Assembly: GCA_003254905.1 (NCBI GenBank)
Contig: QANU01107566.1
Span: forward strand, 773,127 to 837,126
DNA: 64,000 nucleotides
Direction of reading: 5' to 3'
Origin: Nissolia schottii
Taxonomy: Eukaryota > Streptophyta > Magnoliopsida > Fabales > Fabaceae
Shown: piece by piece, positions 13,771 through 26,640 of the stretch
Layout of the letters: the number at the start of each line of letters is the position of its first letter
How positions within the stretch are numbered: the first letter of the stretch is position 1
The notes under the pieces: generated by a model
The model's input: the letters and a program-made list of their open reading frames with translations, nothing else
Databases searched by the model: none
Told to the model about the DNA's origin: nothing
Translations under genes and position numbers: made by a program

Positions 13771-15680
13771 AAATTTAGACCGTAACACCTGGCTATATGT
13801 ATATATTATATATGCAAGACTATTGGTTTATGCACATACTATAAGTTTATATTTTTGAATGAATTTTCACCATTGGTGCTAAAAAAGGAAGAATCGTGAT
13901 GGTTCAATATCTCCATAGAATGAATATATATCTCGATTGAAGATTGAAGAATATTGAAGAATAGAAATTGAAGTACTAAAGCAACTGCCAGATCAGTAAA
14001 ATTTTATTGTCTAGGATATATAAGCAATACTTATTGAACCTTTAAAAAATAGAAACACCTTTGATATCAACTCAGAAATATGAGACCTGTATTTTTCTTC
14101 CATGCATGGCAGGTCCCATATTTTTACAAATGTTTGTCTAAGATTTCTATGGTTTTTTTTTTTTAAAGGAGAGTTCAAATATTACTGTCAAATAACAATT
14201 AGTGGAAAGTATACCTATAATGTTAATAAAAAATATTTGAGAGATATAATTTATCAATTTATTTATTTTTTATAGATAATATTTAATATTTTAAGAAGAA
14301 AAATAAAAATAAAAATAAAAATAAAAATAAAAATATTATTTATAAAAATGAATAAATTATCTAAAATATTATTCTTTTTTTTATGTGTGGGTAGAACTTA
14401 GGAGTGAGAGAATCTTGAGGACCATGCACATGGAAGGATAGGGAGGCATGACATGATAAAGAGTAAAGAGAGCAAAGGGATTAATAAAAAGATAAAAGGA
14501 AAAACATTAAAAAAAATAAAGGGAACCAAAAATCCCGCGTTTCCCGGCACAGTTAAAAAGGTCACTTCAGGGTACTGAGACGAGAGGTGGCGCAGCACGT
14601 GACATTTCCTCCCTTACCCCCAGCAGCTTCTACTCTTCCTCTCTATCTATCTCTCTTCATTTTTCATTTTATTTTTTTCCTGTCGCAATGAATATAAAAA
14701 AAGTTAAGTTAACAAATGTCTCTAACACACTTATTAAAATATTTAAAATGAAATATGTGGATACGTTTAATATTTTTATACATTAAATACTTTATATCTT
14801 TATTTTTTTATTATTTATTTATTTTTTATGAATTATGTTGTTAACAAAATCTATGGGGAAAAAACCAAGAAAAATGGAGATCAGTTTTTTTGGATTAATA
14901 AAAGATGGAGTTTAGTTAAGAGTAATTTGTTCAGATAATATTGCTAGGGATCTGTGCACTAATCATCAGCCCCATATTTATCTCCTTTCTTAATTTCATC
15001 GCTAATGGCGTCAACTGCGTACTGTTCCTATGTCAACGCTACCTCCCTCTCGTTTCCTTCACGTGACCATTATATCCTCGCGCGAAACTGCCATTTTATT
15101 CTTTTCATTTTATTTGATTTTTATTTTAACTCTACGCTACTGTTTCCATCTTCGCCCGTAGAATTATCCAGCCAGTGACTATCAAGGTCTGTAATATTGT
15201 TCTTTAATTTATGAATCTATAGCATATTTTGCTTTTATGAAACATATTTACGTTTTATCCTGGTGGCGATCGATAAGATAAGGGTTGTATTTTTGAGACT
15301 TTGACAGCGCTGTTTCTTATGGGCTTAAGAAATTTCAGGGCATAATTAATTAGTACTAGGGATTGCAAAAAGTAAAATAAAAATGTATGTGTCGGGTTCG
15401 GGATTAGAAAATCAATTAACAGAGGTTTAAGTAAATAAATAAATAAACAAACAAATAAACGGAGTTTTGAGTAGTACGTCACCTGCTCCTGCCCACATAA
15501 CCGTATATCCACGTAAACGGCGACGTCTGGCACAGCATAAACCGTTTGGTAGGGACATAACGCCGTTACCCGCCGCAACGACGTCTGTGAACGGAGTTTG
15601 GAAGTTAACGGAGAGAAAAACGCCCAAACAAAAGCAAAGGAGATGAAAATGGATGGCGAAAACACAGAAGGCGAGAGAAA

Positions 15681-16611
15681 CTATATATAAAAACAACTTT
15701 CATCTCAAATTCCCAACTCAACAATTAAGCACGAGAGAGAGAGAGAGAGAGAGAAAGAAGAGAAGGGTCCGACCCGAAGCCTTCTCTTTCGCCGCGCGCA
15801 GTGCTCGTTTTTAGAGCTAACAAAGGAATCCGCTGAGAAAGATATCTTTGGGTCCGTCGATGCTCTCAGATTCTTCATCTGTTCAGTTATGTTTTGTTTG
15901 GCTCCACTTCAGGTACGTACAGTTCAAATTCATGCTTTGATTCTAGTGACGCTTCTCACTATTCGACTCCAAGATTTTGTTCATGGCAATTCGCATGCAT
16001 TTCTTTTACTTGGTGTCGCTTGGATCTCTGTTATTTTATTTCTCAATTCTGTTTTGTGCTGTAAACGTTGCTGAATTTTCTTAATTTTGGTGCTTCTTAA
16101 ACCTGAATTGTTGTAGTTCGCGAGTTATTTTTTCAAACGAGTGAAATTTCGCTAGCTGAATTTGTGATTGTCAGATTCGGTGAAATCTCTGATTAGGACG
16201 CTCCGTGATTGAAGATTTTGGAGCCAAATTGCTTTTCTGTGAGCTTTACGATTGGTGAGTAGGGAGTACGGAAAGTGCTCAGATAAATAGTAATTGAATC
16301 GGAGGCGAAAAATTGAATGAGTGCGACTCCGATCTTCAGCTGGCTGTGGACTTGAATCTACTCGAGGAGGGATTAAGGAACAAGGAAAATACGGTTTCTG
16401 TTCAATTCGGATCTGAGAATTTTCAATTTTCTATCGGCGATAAAGTGAGATCGTAGCTGCAAGCTCTCGATCCCTGCGTTGGATTCAGACTTTTTTCCGC
16501 GTGGTAAACGGAATTGCATTCTGCGAGAATTCAGCTTCGGGAAGACTGAAATTCAAATTCCGTTGAATTACCGGGAAGGAATAGAAAGAAAGAAAACATA
16601 TTCTGGTTTTG
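15681..16611 (+). promoter_or_regulatory. Promoter TATA box, GA-rich 5' UTR and leader intron of the BIM1-like gene
   Basis: A TATA box (CTATATATAAA) lies at 15681-15691, and a (GA)n tract at about 15732-15754 would fall in the 5' leader. A clean donor, CAG|GTACGTACAG, ends leader exon 1 at 15912. The acceptor before the coding ATG at 16612 could not be settled; several CAG/TAG sites lie between 16100 and 16490. Upstream ATGs at about 15860 and 15889 could form short upstream ORFs. Just upstream (15480-15600) are several ACGT cores, including two GACGTCTG-type copies, which could bind bZIP or bHLH factors (inference). Confidence 0.6.
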
Positions 16612-19600
16612 ATGATGGAGCTTCCTCAAGCAAGGCCCTTTGGAACCGAAGGTAGTTTCAGATCCTTTCTCTTTCATTTATTTATTTTTTTCTAATTTCT
16701 GTTGAATTTTCTCTTATGAGGTTTTCTGATTGTTTTTCCTTTCCCTGCGGAAAACGAGCAGGAAGGAAACCGACGCATGACTTTCTGTCTCTCTACAGTA
16801 ATTCAACTGCTCAACAAGATCCAAGGCCACCTTCTCAAGGTATTCCTCCTTTTTTTTTTTTTAAATTATTATTATTATTATTATTTTGGGTAATTATGCA
16901 AAATAAAATGAGTCACTGCGAGTTTTTCTCGATTCTGTTTTCCCCATGTTGTTGTTTGACGTGGGATCGTGGGGGTAAAATATCGTAATTATGCATCACG
17001 GTCTGTTTTGAAAATAATTCAATTTTGAAAGTGGTTATGTACACATCATGGTTGTTCGCGCACGTGACTGCTATTTAATCAGGGATCTGGCCATGAATCT
17101 GATGGGCCGTGCATTTATTATTTAACAAAATTTGCTATGTGGTGTTTCAATTCCGTATTTGTATTCCGAAGGCTTTTCACGCTCGAATGGGAAAGTGTCA
17201 CTCACGATGTATTTAACACCGTCAGATAAGGGGCCCAATTTGGAATTGGACTCCCAGCTGATTTGGCGTTTCCCATCATGGACATACCGAGGAGAAATTA
17301 GCGTTCCTGTGTGGTTTTTCCTTTTCTCTTTTTCTTTCGGGAACTTACAGTCACCCCAAGCTCGCAAGCTAGAAACCTTTTAAATTGAAAATGAAAGATT
17401 TTTTTGTTTTTAATACATTTTTATGTTCTTTCTTTGGGTGCTGTATATTTGATTTCACTTTCTTTTTGTCAAAGCGGAAGGCTTGTCGTCTTTTTTGCTT
17501 GGAAAGTGCATGTGTAGTCTTTATTTGGATTTACCTGACATTAAAGACATACTCCATTAAAATCTTATAATATAAATAGAGTATAAATTGACACAATTTT
17601 TATGACAAATGAATACCACTTTATTTCTCTTTTAATTTTGGAGGAGCATGTTAGCTTGCATTGTCTTTGGGATGTCCGGTATCAATATATCTCTCATTGG
17701 AGTGAAATATTTATATGATCCTAAACCAACCATGTATTATAACTTGTATTATTTAAAAAATATGTATAAAAAAGTCAACAATTAATAATATTTTTAGATC
17801 ATACATTAAATGTAATCTAGAACTATATAAATATTTTCTCTTGGAATATTAATAAAAATATAAAAAAATAAAACTCCAATTTGTCATCTTACCTTTTTGT
17901 GGGACAAAGTGGTTTGTGTGAACCATTAAAATGGTGAGAAATAAGACACTTTGATCTATTCAATTTTATATATTCAAGAACCAAACTATTATACATTTAA
18001 AAATCATTGGTAGAGAAAGGGTGAGTGCGTAGAAACGATATAATGATGTTTGTTTGGCGTTAATTTTTTCACAAGTGAAGATGTATAATAGTATTTTTGG
18101 GCTGATACTATAATAAAAGGCATTTTTTTTATTGTCATTTATTTCTTACTGTACAGTTTATTAACTTGTGATTATAGTAATAGTAACTAGTAAGCTTTTA
18201 TTAAAAGATAAGTATTATTTTGTATCAAACAACTTTTGTGGCTCATATCCAAAAGAAAAAAAGGAAAAAAATTTGTGGCTGTATAAAAACTGAAGTATTA
18301 TTAAGATATTATAACATTATCATCACATTATTTTGTATCAGAACAACAAGTGGTGAAATAAAAAGTGATGAAGTATTATCAGTTTTGTTTCATGGTCCAT
18401 GCCTTCTTTAATATCTTTGACGAATGATGATAAACACGCTGCCAATATAGTAGTGACTGGTCCTGTGATCAGTTATCGGTAGTTGCCTCTAGCTCTATTG
18501 AACGATAATGTTATGAGAAATGTCATCTCTATGTTAAAAGTGGAAACCACAGAGACACAAAATATTGCTTGTCACTCTAGATGTTCACTTTTAACGTAGA
18601 ACATTACTCAACCATAGTAGGAGCCGCTTAGCGACTTTTTCTTGCTTTATGCACAGTAGCTAGTTAGAAATGAAAACGATGTATCAGCTATTCTCATAAT
18701 CCTCTCTAAGCTTAGCTGTTGGGCTCTTGCAGACGCGTTGTCTCTGATCTCTGTGTGTTGCATGAATGAACAGCATCTTACTGCCTTTTTCATATGTGAA
18801 CAGGAAGCTACCTCAAGACCCATGATTTCTTGCGCGTAGAAACGAAAGCCAGTGCAAAGGAAGAAGCCACAGATGAAATATCATCAGCGGTTCAAAAACT
18901 ACCACCTCCAGCACCACCTTCTGTTGAGCACCTCTTACCTGGAGGAATTGGGACTTACAGTATTAGCCACATTTCCCACTTTAATAATAATCAAAGGGTT
19001 CCAAAGCCAGAAGCATCCCTTTTCACTGTGCGTCCAACAACTAGTACGGATAGAAATGATGACAACTCCAACTGCAGTTCTTATACTTCAAGTGGTTTCA
19101 CTTTGTGGGAAGAGTCTGCGGTTAAGAAGGGAAAGACAGGGAAGGAGAATAACGTGGGCGAGAAACCCATTCTAGGAGGTAAACCATGAAATCCTCTCAC
19201 GTGTCTTACATTCAATGTTTTTAATGCCACCAAATTCCTGAATCTTACTTTTTTTTTTTTTGGCGGGGTGGGGGTAAGTACCACTTGCATGCATGAACCA
19301 AAACCTAAGCCTGATATATATTTACGTGAAAACAAGATCAATCAACTACCTTTGTTTCTAAATCATTTTTACTGTAAAATGAATTTTATTCAATGAGATG
19401 CGTTATGTGTTATATTTTCACTTATTAGTATAGTACTAAGAAGTAAGATCACAAAATGTTTCTTTACAGTACTGTTAATGTTAATAAACAATTGTGACTT
19501 TTACTTTTTCAAAATCAACAAATGGTTAGTTGAAGTACCACAAGCTCATTTATTCTTCATTAGTAGTATCAAGTTGCTGCGTAGAATTGTTGAGGAGAGA

Positions 19601-22600
19601 ATCTTGCTCATATAGAACCTCAAATGTCTTTAACAAAANNNNNNNNNNNNNNNNNNNNNNNNNNNNNNNNNNNNNNNNNNNNNNNNNNNNNNNNNNNNNN
19701 NNNNNNNNNNNNNNNNNNNNNNNNNNNNNNNNNNNNNNNNNNNNNNNNNNNNNNNNNNNNNNNNNNNNNNNNNNNNNNNNNNNNNNNNNNNNNNNNNNNN
19801 NNNNNNNNNNNNNNNNNNNNNNNNNNNNNNNNNNNNNNNNNNNNNNNNNNNNNNNNNNNNNNNNNNNNNNNNNNNNNNNNNNNNNNNNNNNNNNNNNNNN
19901 NNNNNNNNNNNNNNNNNNNNNNNNNNNNNNNNNNNNNNNNNNNNNNNNNNNNNNNNNNNNNNNNNNNNNNNNNNNNNNNNNNNNNNNNNNNNNNNNNNNN
20001 NNNNNNNNNNNNNNNNNNNNNNNNNNNNNNNNNNNNNNNNNNNNNNNNNNNNNNTATATATATATATATATATATATTGGTACTCAATTCAATAGGTATA
20101 TAATTAAGTACAAATAATTATCTCTTCGAATTTCGTATCAATTTTAGTTGTTCGTAACTTGAAATCCTACATTTTGCTATGCAACGGAGGTACGACTTAA
20201 TTTCAAAGTTGTATATGAATGGAGTTACAATTTTCAAGTCCAATTGTTTAACACATACTCCCCCGTCTTAAATTATATGTCGTTCTAGTCAAATATACAA
20301 ATATGAAGAAACTTAAAATTAATAATAGTTTGATGAGTAACTTTATTAAATTATTCTTATTTAAGTGTTTTATGATAAAAAAAATAAAAAATATTAAAAT
20401 GTTATTATTTATAAAACTTCAATAAATTAAGACTATGTTAAAAAATTTAATAATAAATTTTACCTAAAAATATAAAAATAACAAATAATTTAAGGTAATC
20501 TTTTTTTTACTAAAGTAACAAAATAATTTGGTAGGGTGGGAGTAATACTTTTTTTTCTTAATAAAAGAACTAGAAGATGGAGAAAGTAGTCATCTTTATA
20601 CACTAGGTAAGCCTTGACGTTGGTAGTATGCACGACTGGTTAACCAAGTTTATTCTGTTAGCGTTTCTTTTTTCCCTTATACTTTTCAGCAGCATAGAGT
20701 GACTCATGGAAATAAATTCATTCATGTCAAAATTATCATTTAAAGAAAGATAATGACACTAATGTTTTAAAATTAGTGAAAACTAATTTAAACTTTTGTG
20801 TTTATTTTTTTATCAAGTATGAGATATCCATTCCTATGACTTACATATCAAGTATGGATTTCTGTTTGTAAAGTTTCAAACCATGGTCTGGATAGCTCAA
20901 ACTATGGTTTTGAAAATCCAAATATGCTATTAGATTTCATGCAAAATTCTATACCCATTACTACTTAAAATATGATTTAAAATAAAAAGGTATATGTAAA
21001 TATATAAAAATTAATGGTAATAAATATATCAGCACAAAATATCACATAAAGCAGTAATAGTAATAACGGCAAATATCAATCCGCAATGGGAGTAATGTTT
21101 GGCTGCGTTTAATTCAGATGCGGAGTCTGCAAAGCAAGGACAATGGCCGATGACGGAGCGAACGACACAGTCGTTTTCTAACAATCGTCACAACAGCTTC
21201 AACTCTCGCTCCTCCTCTCAGTTAGTCCTACTATCCCTCTGCCTCTTGTTCCGTGTTTATCAATCTTTATAATTTTTTTAAAAAAATATTCATTGGGTAT
21301 AATAGTTGCTTTTTAAGGTGGGTTATTTACATATGTATGCCGGATTTCCGGGAATTGATTCAACAGGACAACTGGGCAGAAGAACCAGAGTTTTATGGAA
21401 ATGATGAAGTCCGCGAAGGATTGTGTCCAGGATGAAGAGCTAGAAAACGAGGAATCATTTTTTCTTAAGAAAGAATCCCCGAATACCGAAAGAGGTACGT
21501 CTTCAACTTAGGTTGCTTAAATACTTATTTGTTGAGAACGGAGGTAGCCTGCCCTTGCCTCTTTCATGAGAACCTTTTGAGCTGGCTCAGTTAGTGTTCA
21601 TGTTAGATTTCTTTTCTTTGCTAATCTAACGGACGTAGTGTTTTGAGAGTACCTTTCACAAAAATAATGGTTTGTGGTTTGATAGTTTGCCTAAGAAGAC
21701 ATAGAAACATGCCTTGAAGTTTGAAAATTTTTATGTTAATTGAGTAAAATTGGTTTACTAAACATGTTTTCTTTTCTTTATAAGCCTACAAAAACACTGC
21801 CTGGCCTAAATTTTCGTAGTACCACGTCTGGGCAATTTCAGAAAGTTTAAAGTCTCATTCCATTATTAGTTAAACTTGGGATGCATTCCAGTGAACCTTT
21901 TTAGCAATTATAGTTTTATGTTTTCGAATCAATTGGAACTAAGGAGTCAAGTGCTAAAATTACATTTTTATTCTCCATTTATCTAACTACTTTGGTTAGG
22001 TCAGGGAGCATATATAATTAAGCAGGGGGAATTGACATAACATAAATGGTTATTTCCTTTTAAGGTCACTTGTTTGAAATTTTCTGACGAGGGGTTAACA
22101 TGAGTGATTATTTACAGCAGAATTGAGGGTGAAAGTGGATGGGAAGAGTACTGATCAAAAGCCAAACACTCCAAGATCAAAACATTCTGCAACAGAGCAG
22201 AGGAGAAGGAGCAAAATTAATGACAGGCAAGTGATATGTTTGTCAATGTAGTATTTTCATATGTGATGATAATATATTCATTAGCAGGGTATTTCATCTG
22301 TTCATGGTTGCCTTATTTTTTATTGGGTGGATGAAGTTGATAGATAATGAGTCAGAGTTGATCCTATTTGTTATAATCATCTCATAGAACATTTGAACTA
22401 ATAATGCAGATTCCAGATGCTACGAGAGCTTATTCCTCACAGTGACCAAAAGAGAGACAAAGCATCTTTTTTGTTAGAGGTACATTTATATGATATGGCA
22501 TAAATTTTGTTCTGTTTGTTTCATTTCTTATTAATGCTTAATTTGAATTATTTGTAGGTCATTGAGTATATTCATTTTTTACAAGAGAAGGTGCATAAGT

Positions 22601-24359
22601 ATGAAGGTTCATTCCAAGGGTGGAATCACGAGCCAGAAAAATTTATGCCGTGGGTAAATAACATACAAACCGCTCTCATAGTCTGTTCGGATTTAATGGA
22701 ATAAAAGGAGAGAGGTTCCTTGAGAGATCTTCTATTCACTATTTGCAACTGTTAGATTTTTATTTCCTTGTTGGAAGAGACTGATCAAGACAGTGGTTGT
22801 CTGGTGTTCTAGTGTAAATGCTTTTGAATTTTGAAGTAATCGTAATGACTGTCACATCTTTTGTCCAAAAAATAATTTCCATTTTTTTTCTTATTATTCA
22901 AACCAGAGAAATAATGACAGGCCAGCAGAAAGTTTTGAACCTCGTGGCACAAATAGTGGGTCAGGTCCATCTCCGACATTGCTGTTTGCTTCAAAGATTG
23001 ACGAGAAAAATATCACCATCACCCCAACAATTCCTGGGGGTACTCAAAATGTAGAATCTGGCTTGAGCACAGCAACTCCATTCAAGACGATGAATCATCA
23101 TCCTGGAGTAACGAACAAGGCTTGTCCAATTCCTATTTCTTCGCAGCCAAGTTTATTCACTCCTACCCAAAGCATTAGTCCCAGCGGAGTGTCTCAGTTC
23201 ACACATAGACTGGCATCTGATGCAGAGAATGGCATTTATCAACCTTCAGTGGAGTGTCAGACCATGACTTCTGCTAGTGAAAAGCTGAAAGAGAAGGAAC
23301 TCACTATTGAAGGTGGTGCCATTAGCATATCAAGTGTGTACTCAAAAGGGTAAGAAGAATCTATATATTTTCATTCAATTGTGTCGTATAATGAGGACAA
23401 GCAGACCTTGTTACGGGGTAGGACCAATTACATGGATTAGATGACTCCATAGTGTCTTTTTGTACACTATTTCTACAGTCAAACTATTAAAATCTGTCAT
23501 GAACCTTCTGTCTGAAAATCTGAGGTTTAAGAGGTACATAAATGGTTTTTTATATCTGAACACCCCCTCAAGCAAGAGCCCAACGGGCTTGAAGAATGAG
23601 GGACATCAAACTTAAAGCACTTAGTCATAGAGGCTCTAAAACATGCACTTCTAGTTATTTAACTTCCTTTCTCTGATTAGAGTTGCAATTAGTGTGCTGC
23701 ATAATTGGGGGGAACAAGTGTGTTGGTGCTCTGTTCCATTCAAACAGATCATTCTACAATAAAAGGCATTAACTTTTGTCCAACATTTAGCCAATCTTTG
23801 TAGAAAAATTGAATTTATTATTGTGTGGAATTCTGTATTTTCCCTGTCTACTGCATAGAGAACTGGCCAGCCCCATCGTCTCCCTAAACGGTTGCAAATG
23901 ATAAAAATGTCCCAACTTAGGACTGCAAAATTGACTTATGGGAGCATTTTGATGTTATTATATTAAAGAAAGTATGTTGTGCAGGTTGTTGGATACACTT
24001 ACACACGCACTGCAGAGTTCCGGAGTGGATTTGTCGCAGGCTAGTATCTCAGTGCAAATTGAACTTGGGAAGCAAGCAAACATCAGACCAACTGTGCCAA
24101 TGTCAATGTGTGGCGTTAAGGTATATTGACACTCTAATTGTCCCTTTTGCCAAGTCTTTTGTGATAAACATAGCTTGATTCTACCATTACATTTAAGTTC
24201 CATATTATAGAATTATAGGGAGTATTATCTTATTTGTCAATCATTTTGCTCCAGGATGATGAAGTTCCTTCTAACAATCAAAGGGCGATGCGCTCTAGAG
24301 TTGCTAGCTCTGAGAAGTCTGATCAAGCAGTAAAGAAGCTAAAGACGTGCAGAAGCTAA
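16612..24359 (+). CDS. BIM1: BIM1-like bHLH transcription factor (560 aa, 11 coding exons)
   Basis: Coding exons: 16612-16651, 16762-16839, 18804-19178, 21118-21220, 21367-21494, 22118-22226, 22410-22479, 22558-22653, 22907-23349, 23985-24120, 24255-24359. Their phases join without a stop and sum to 1683 nt. The protein opens [20 protein letters not shown], and the next exon again has a KTHDFL motif; these N-terminal motifs are typical of BIM proteins. The bHLH is at about residues 261-318. Its basic region, [17 protein letters not shown], has the H264-E268-R272 triad expected of G-box/E-box binders, followed by helix 1, a [13 protein letters not shown] loop/helix 2 and LQEKV. The C-terminal part is Ser/Thr-rich and ends in a conserved-looking [19 protein letters not shown] segment. 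BIM1 of Arabidopsis (about 530 aa) partners BES1/BZR1 in brassinosteroid responses in the nucleus; that role here is inferred by family. The start is the first of two adjacent ATGs. The 22226/22410 intron has a GC donor. Introns hold an N gap, a Stowaway-like MITE and a retroelement scrap. Confidence 0.93.
19639..20054. other. Assembly gap in the BIM1-like gene intron
   Basis: 416 Ns ending in a TA repeat (20055-20077), so the gap probably reflects a long AT microsatellite. Confidence 0.99.
20258..20542. mobile_element. Stowaway-like MITE in the BIM1-like gene (intron 19179-21117)
   Basis: The left end, CTCCCCCGTCTTAAATTATA, and the reverse complement of the right end, CTCCCACCCTACCAAATTAT, form imperfect terminal inverted repeats. 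TA dinucleotides sit at 20256-20257 and 20543-20544, as expected for a Tc1/mariner-type target duplication. It is 285 bp, AT-rich, with no coding content. Confidence 0.7.
22227..22409 (+). other. GC-AG intron inside the bHLH domain
   Basis: The reading frame requires exon 7 to end ...AATGACAG and exon 8 to start ATTCCAG, giving N-D-R-F-Q. The intron therefore starts GCAAGT and ends TGCAG. ACAG|GCAAGT is the strong consensus for the rare GC-AG class. Using the nearby GT five bases downstream instead would shift the frame and destroy helix 1. Confidence 0.85.
23545..23640 (-). repeat. Copia-like retroelement scrap in the BIM1-like gene (intron 23350-23984)
   Basis: The motif TGAACACCCCCTCAAGC, followed by GAGCCCAACGGGCTTGAAG, resembles the reverse complement of a copia polypurine tract/LTR junction. 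Only this short stretch is recognisable and no second LTR was found. The assignment rests on motif resemblance alone. Confidence 0.3.
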
Positions 24360-24890
24360 TTCAACATTACTTATATTCATTCTTTCCTTATTATTATTAT
24401 TATTATAACTTCTATAAATTATTTGGGGTAACATTTTTAAAAATTAATTTTGGGAAGGGGAATTTATGTCTTCTGCTGGCTTATTATCCAGCAAGAGTGA
24501 GATCGAATGTACATGTAGTGTCTTCTTAGTTTATTGGGATCCTTAGGCTCTGCCAGGAAAATAATATGGCATTATTTTAGTTTCTAAATTGTATAATTAC
24601 AGAGGCTTCCATACTAATTGAGAAGCTGTTTTTAATCATGGCTTCCATTCGTGTAAAGTTTGTAAACTGTTGTTCCTTTATCTGTCGCATATTATTTTTC
24701 TTTTTTGACTTTGATTTTGGCGGTCTAGATTGTTCTGGTTATGCTAAAGAAACCTATTGTACATTTTTACTTTCAGAATATATGTACTTTTGGCTTACAT
24801 GCTATTTGAGAAGCTGTTTCTTAATCAAGGCTTTCTATTCATGTATGACATGTATTATTATATAAAATATTAATTTTTCAAACACAAAAT
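24360..24890 (+). other. Probable 3' UTR of the BIM1-like gene with an internal near-duplicate
   Basis: This is AT-rich sequence after the stop codon, with a (TTA)n tract near 24388. About 40 bp around GAGAAGCTGTTTTTAATCATGG (24619-24660) recurs in diverged form at about 24807-24848. The polyadenylation site was not located. Confidence 0.4.
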
Positions 24891-25309
24891 AAATTTTTGT
24901 TCGAACAGAAAAGGTACACTTTTCGTTTTAAATCCGCCATGGTGGCAAGAGTGATATCTTGATGGTTGAGTGATGATCGTGGTGGTGTAGCTGTTAATAG
25001 TAGTAGAAAGATGATATCTATACTCATTTGGTGTCTAGCACCATTTTATTCACATTCAATCCTGATGAAATTTTATTGAAGCGTGGATCTCATGAGAATT
25101 TTATTCAATAATAATAGATGGAGGGAAAAATCAACAGTGTCACGTAAAAATTGAGTATTATATAATATATAATACAACTCCTAGTAGTATAGATAAACTG
25201 CAGAATGATTGAGTGGTGATCGTGGCAGCAGTGATAGTTGAATGATATCTTGAGCAACACTACTTTGTAATTACATATTGTTGTGATGTGTATTTTAAAG
25301 TGTATTAAA

Positions 25310-26640
25310 CTTAGTCTATGTTATGGTGAAAGCTAAAGTTTTACGTTGTTTAAAGTTGGCTTTATAAACTTGGCTCATATTTAAATACCTATAACGTTGT
25401 TAGGGTACAATCTAAATACTACCAACAGTGCTATCAACTCATGGTCTACACAGTGACACCAAGTGCACAAACTTTTGCATATACATGCACAATTTTTTTC
25501 AAATATGGAATCAAACCAAATCGGATATACGGCGTATTAAGTAGCGAAAAGTAATTGTTACACACACTCTCTCCATCTCATCACTCACATTCTAAGCACG
25601 TGAATTCACTTTTTACCATGCACAAACATTTTAAAGCATATGCATAAACTTTTAAATTGACGTGCACAGACTTTTCAACAACTAAAAACAAAAAAATATG
25701 ACGGAAACGTAAACGAAAATGAAGTTGAAGAAGAAAACTTTTGTACTTACATGTACAAGTACAACCTTTGAACAAAAATGCATAAACTTTTGATCATCCA
25801 GACATGCATAAACTATTGACTAAGTATGCACAAACTTTCCTACACATACGTACAAACTTTTAAAAAATAAAAAACAACGAATATGCTGAAAACGAAAATG
25901 AAAACTTTTGGATTCATAAATAATACGAGGGAAACGAAAAAAGTGATGGGAGATTGGGCAATAAGAGAAAAAAAAATAAAGAATAAGAAAAAAATGGAAA
26001 TGAAAGCATATTAGGGAAAATGAGTTGTATAACGGTTGACAAATTTTAAGTTGTATGCTTGGCATTTCTCAAATACCTATGGTATTGTGCTAGCAATGTG
26101 AACTTGGGTATTGCTAACCACACATGCCACCTCGCTTTGTTGCGTCACATGCGTAAATTTGATAGGCCTTTGGTATTTGTCTTATATTTTTTGACCCAAC
26201 ATTTATATAACGATTGGAGACATGTTACTAGGCCATTGACTTGGTCTTTGCAACCATTAGGACCAACTTACTTCGCAAGTAACCTTTAACCTACTTAATG
26301 CTAGACCGACTTCAAACCAAACACAGCAAAGCAACCTTATCTCTCTTTTTTTTTCTTTTCCCTTTCTTATCTTTTTCATTATTTTTCCTAATGTCTACAA
26401 ACCGCAACCAACAGAGGCATTTCCCCACTACTTTCGTTGTTGTTCTGAGTATTGACACGAGTCTTCATTGCTAGAAACCCTTATGGATAGTGTTTTGCAT
26501 GATTTGTGGTATAATGTTCAAACTCTTCTCTATCCATTTTATTCTACTGTCTCAATTTTGAGAGTTTTATACCTGGACAATTTTCTATTCCTATTTTACC
26601 CTTGCACGGTTTACTAAAATACTAATATCCAGCTATATTT
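25310..26640 (+). repeat. Old LTR-like sequence, copy B
   Basis: Diverged counterpart of the 7.6-10.1 kb repeat: AAAGTTTTACGTTGTTTAAA (about 25337), GGTATTGTGCTAGCAATGTG (26080), GGAGACATGTTACTAGGCCA (26216) and TTGCATGATTTGTGGTATAA (26495). Between these lie many CATGCACAAACTTTT-type short repeats (25475-25860), which may be derived from the element. Confidence 0.4.

Larger units (their letters stand above)
10061..15680. other. Intergenic, no gene seen
   Basis: Mostly AT-rich. It holds a partial MITE (12.5 kb), a possible LTR fragment (13.3 kb), scattered G-boxes (10832, 10852, 12324, 14597, 15059) and then the BIM1-like promoter. No protein family is recognisable in any frame. Confidence 0.5.

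Noticed and set aside
15255..15665. 136-codon minus-strand frame upstream of the BIM1-like gene
   Set aside because: It lies in the promoter, overlaps another frame, has no recognisable domain and a hydrophobic, low-complexity composition.
17122..17383. Overlapping 81- and 83-codon frames on both strands in the second coding intron of the BIM1-like gene
   Set aside because: No domain, no splice support, and the intron borders are well defined.
18852..19175. 107-codon alternative frame over the third coding exon of the BIM1-like gene
   Set aside because: It overlaps the true frame, which joins neighbouring exons in phase and has BIM motifs.
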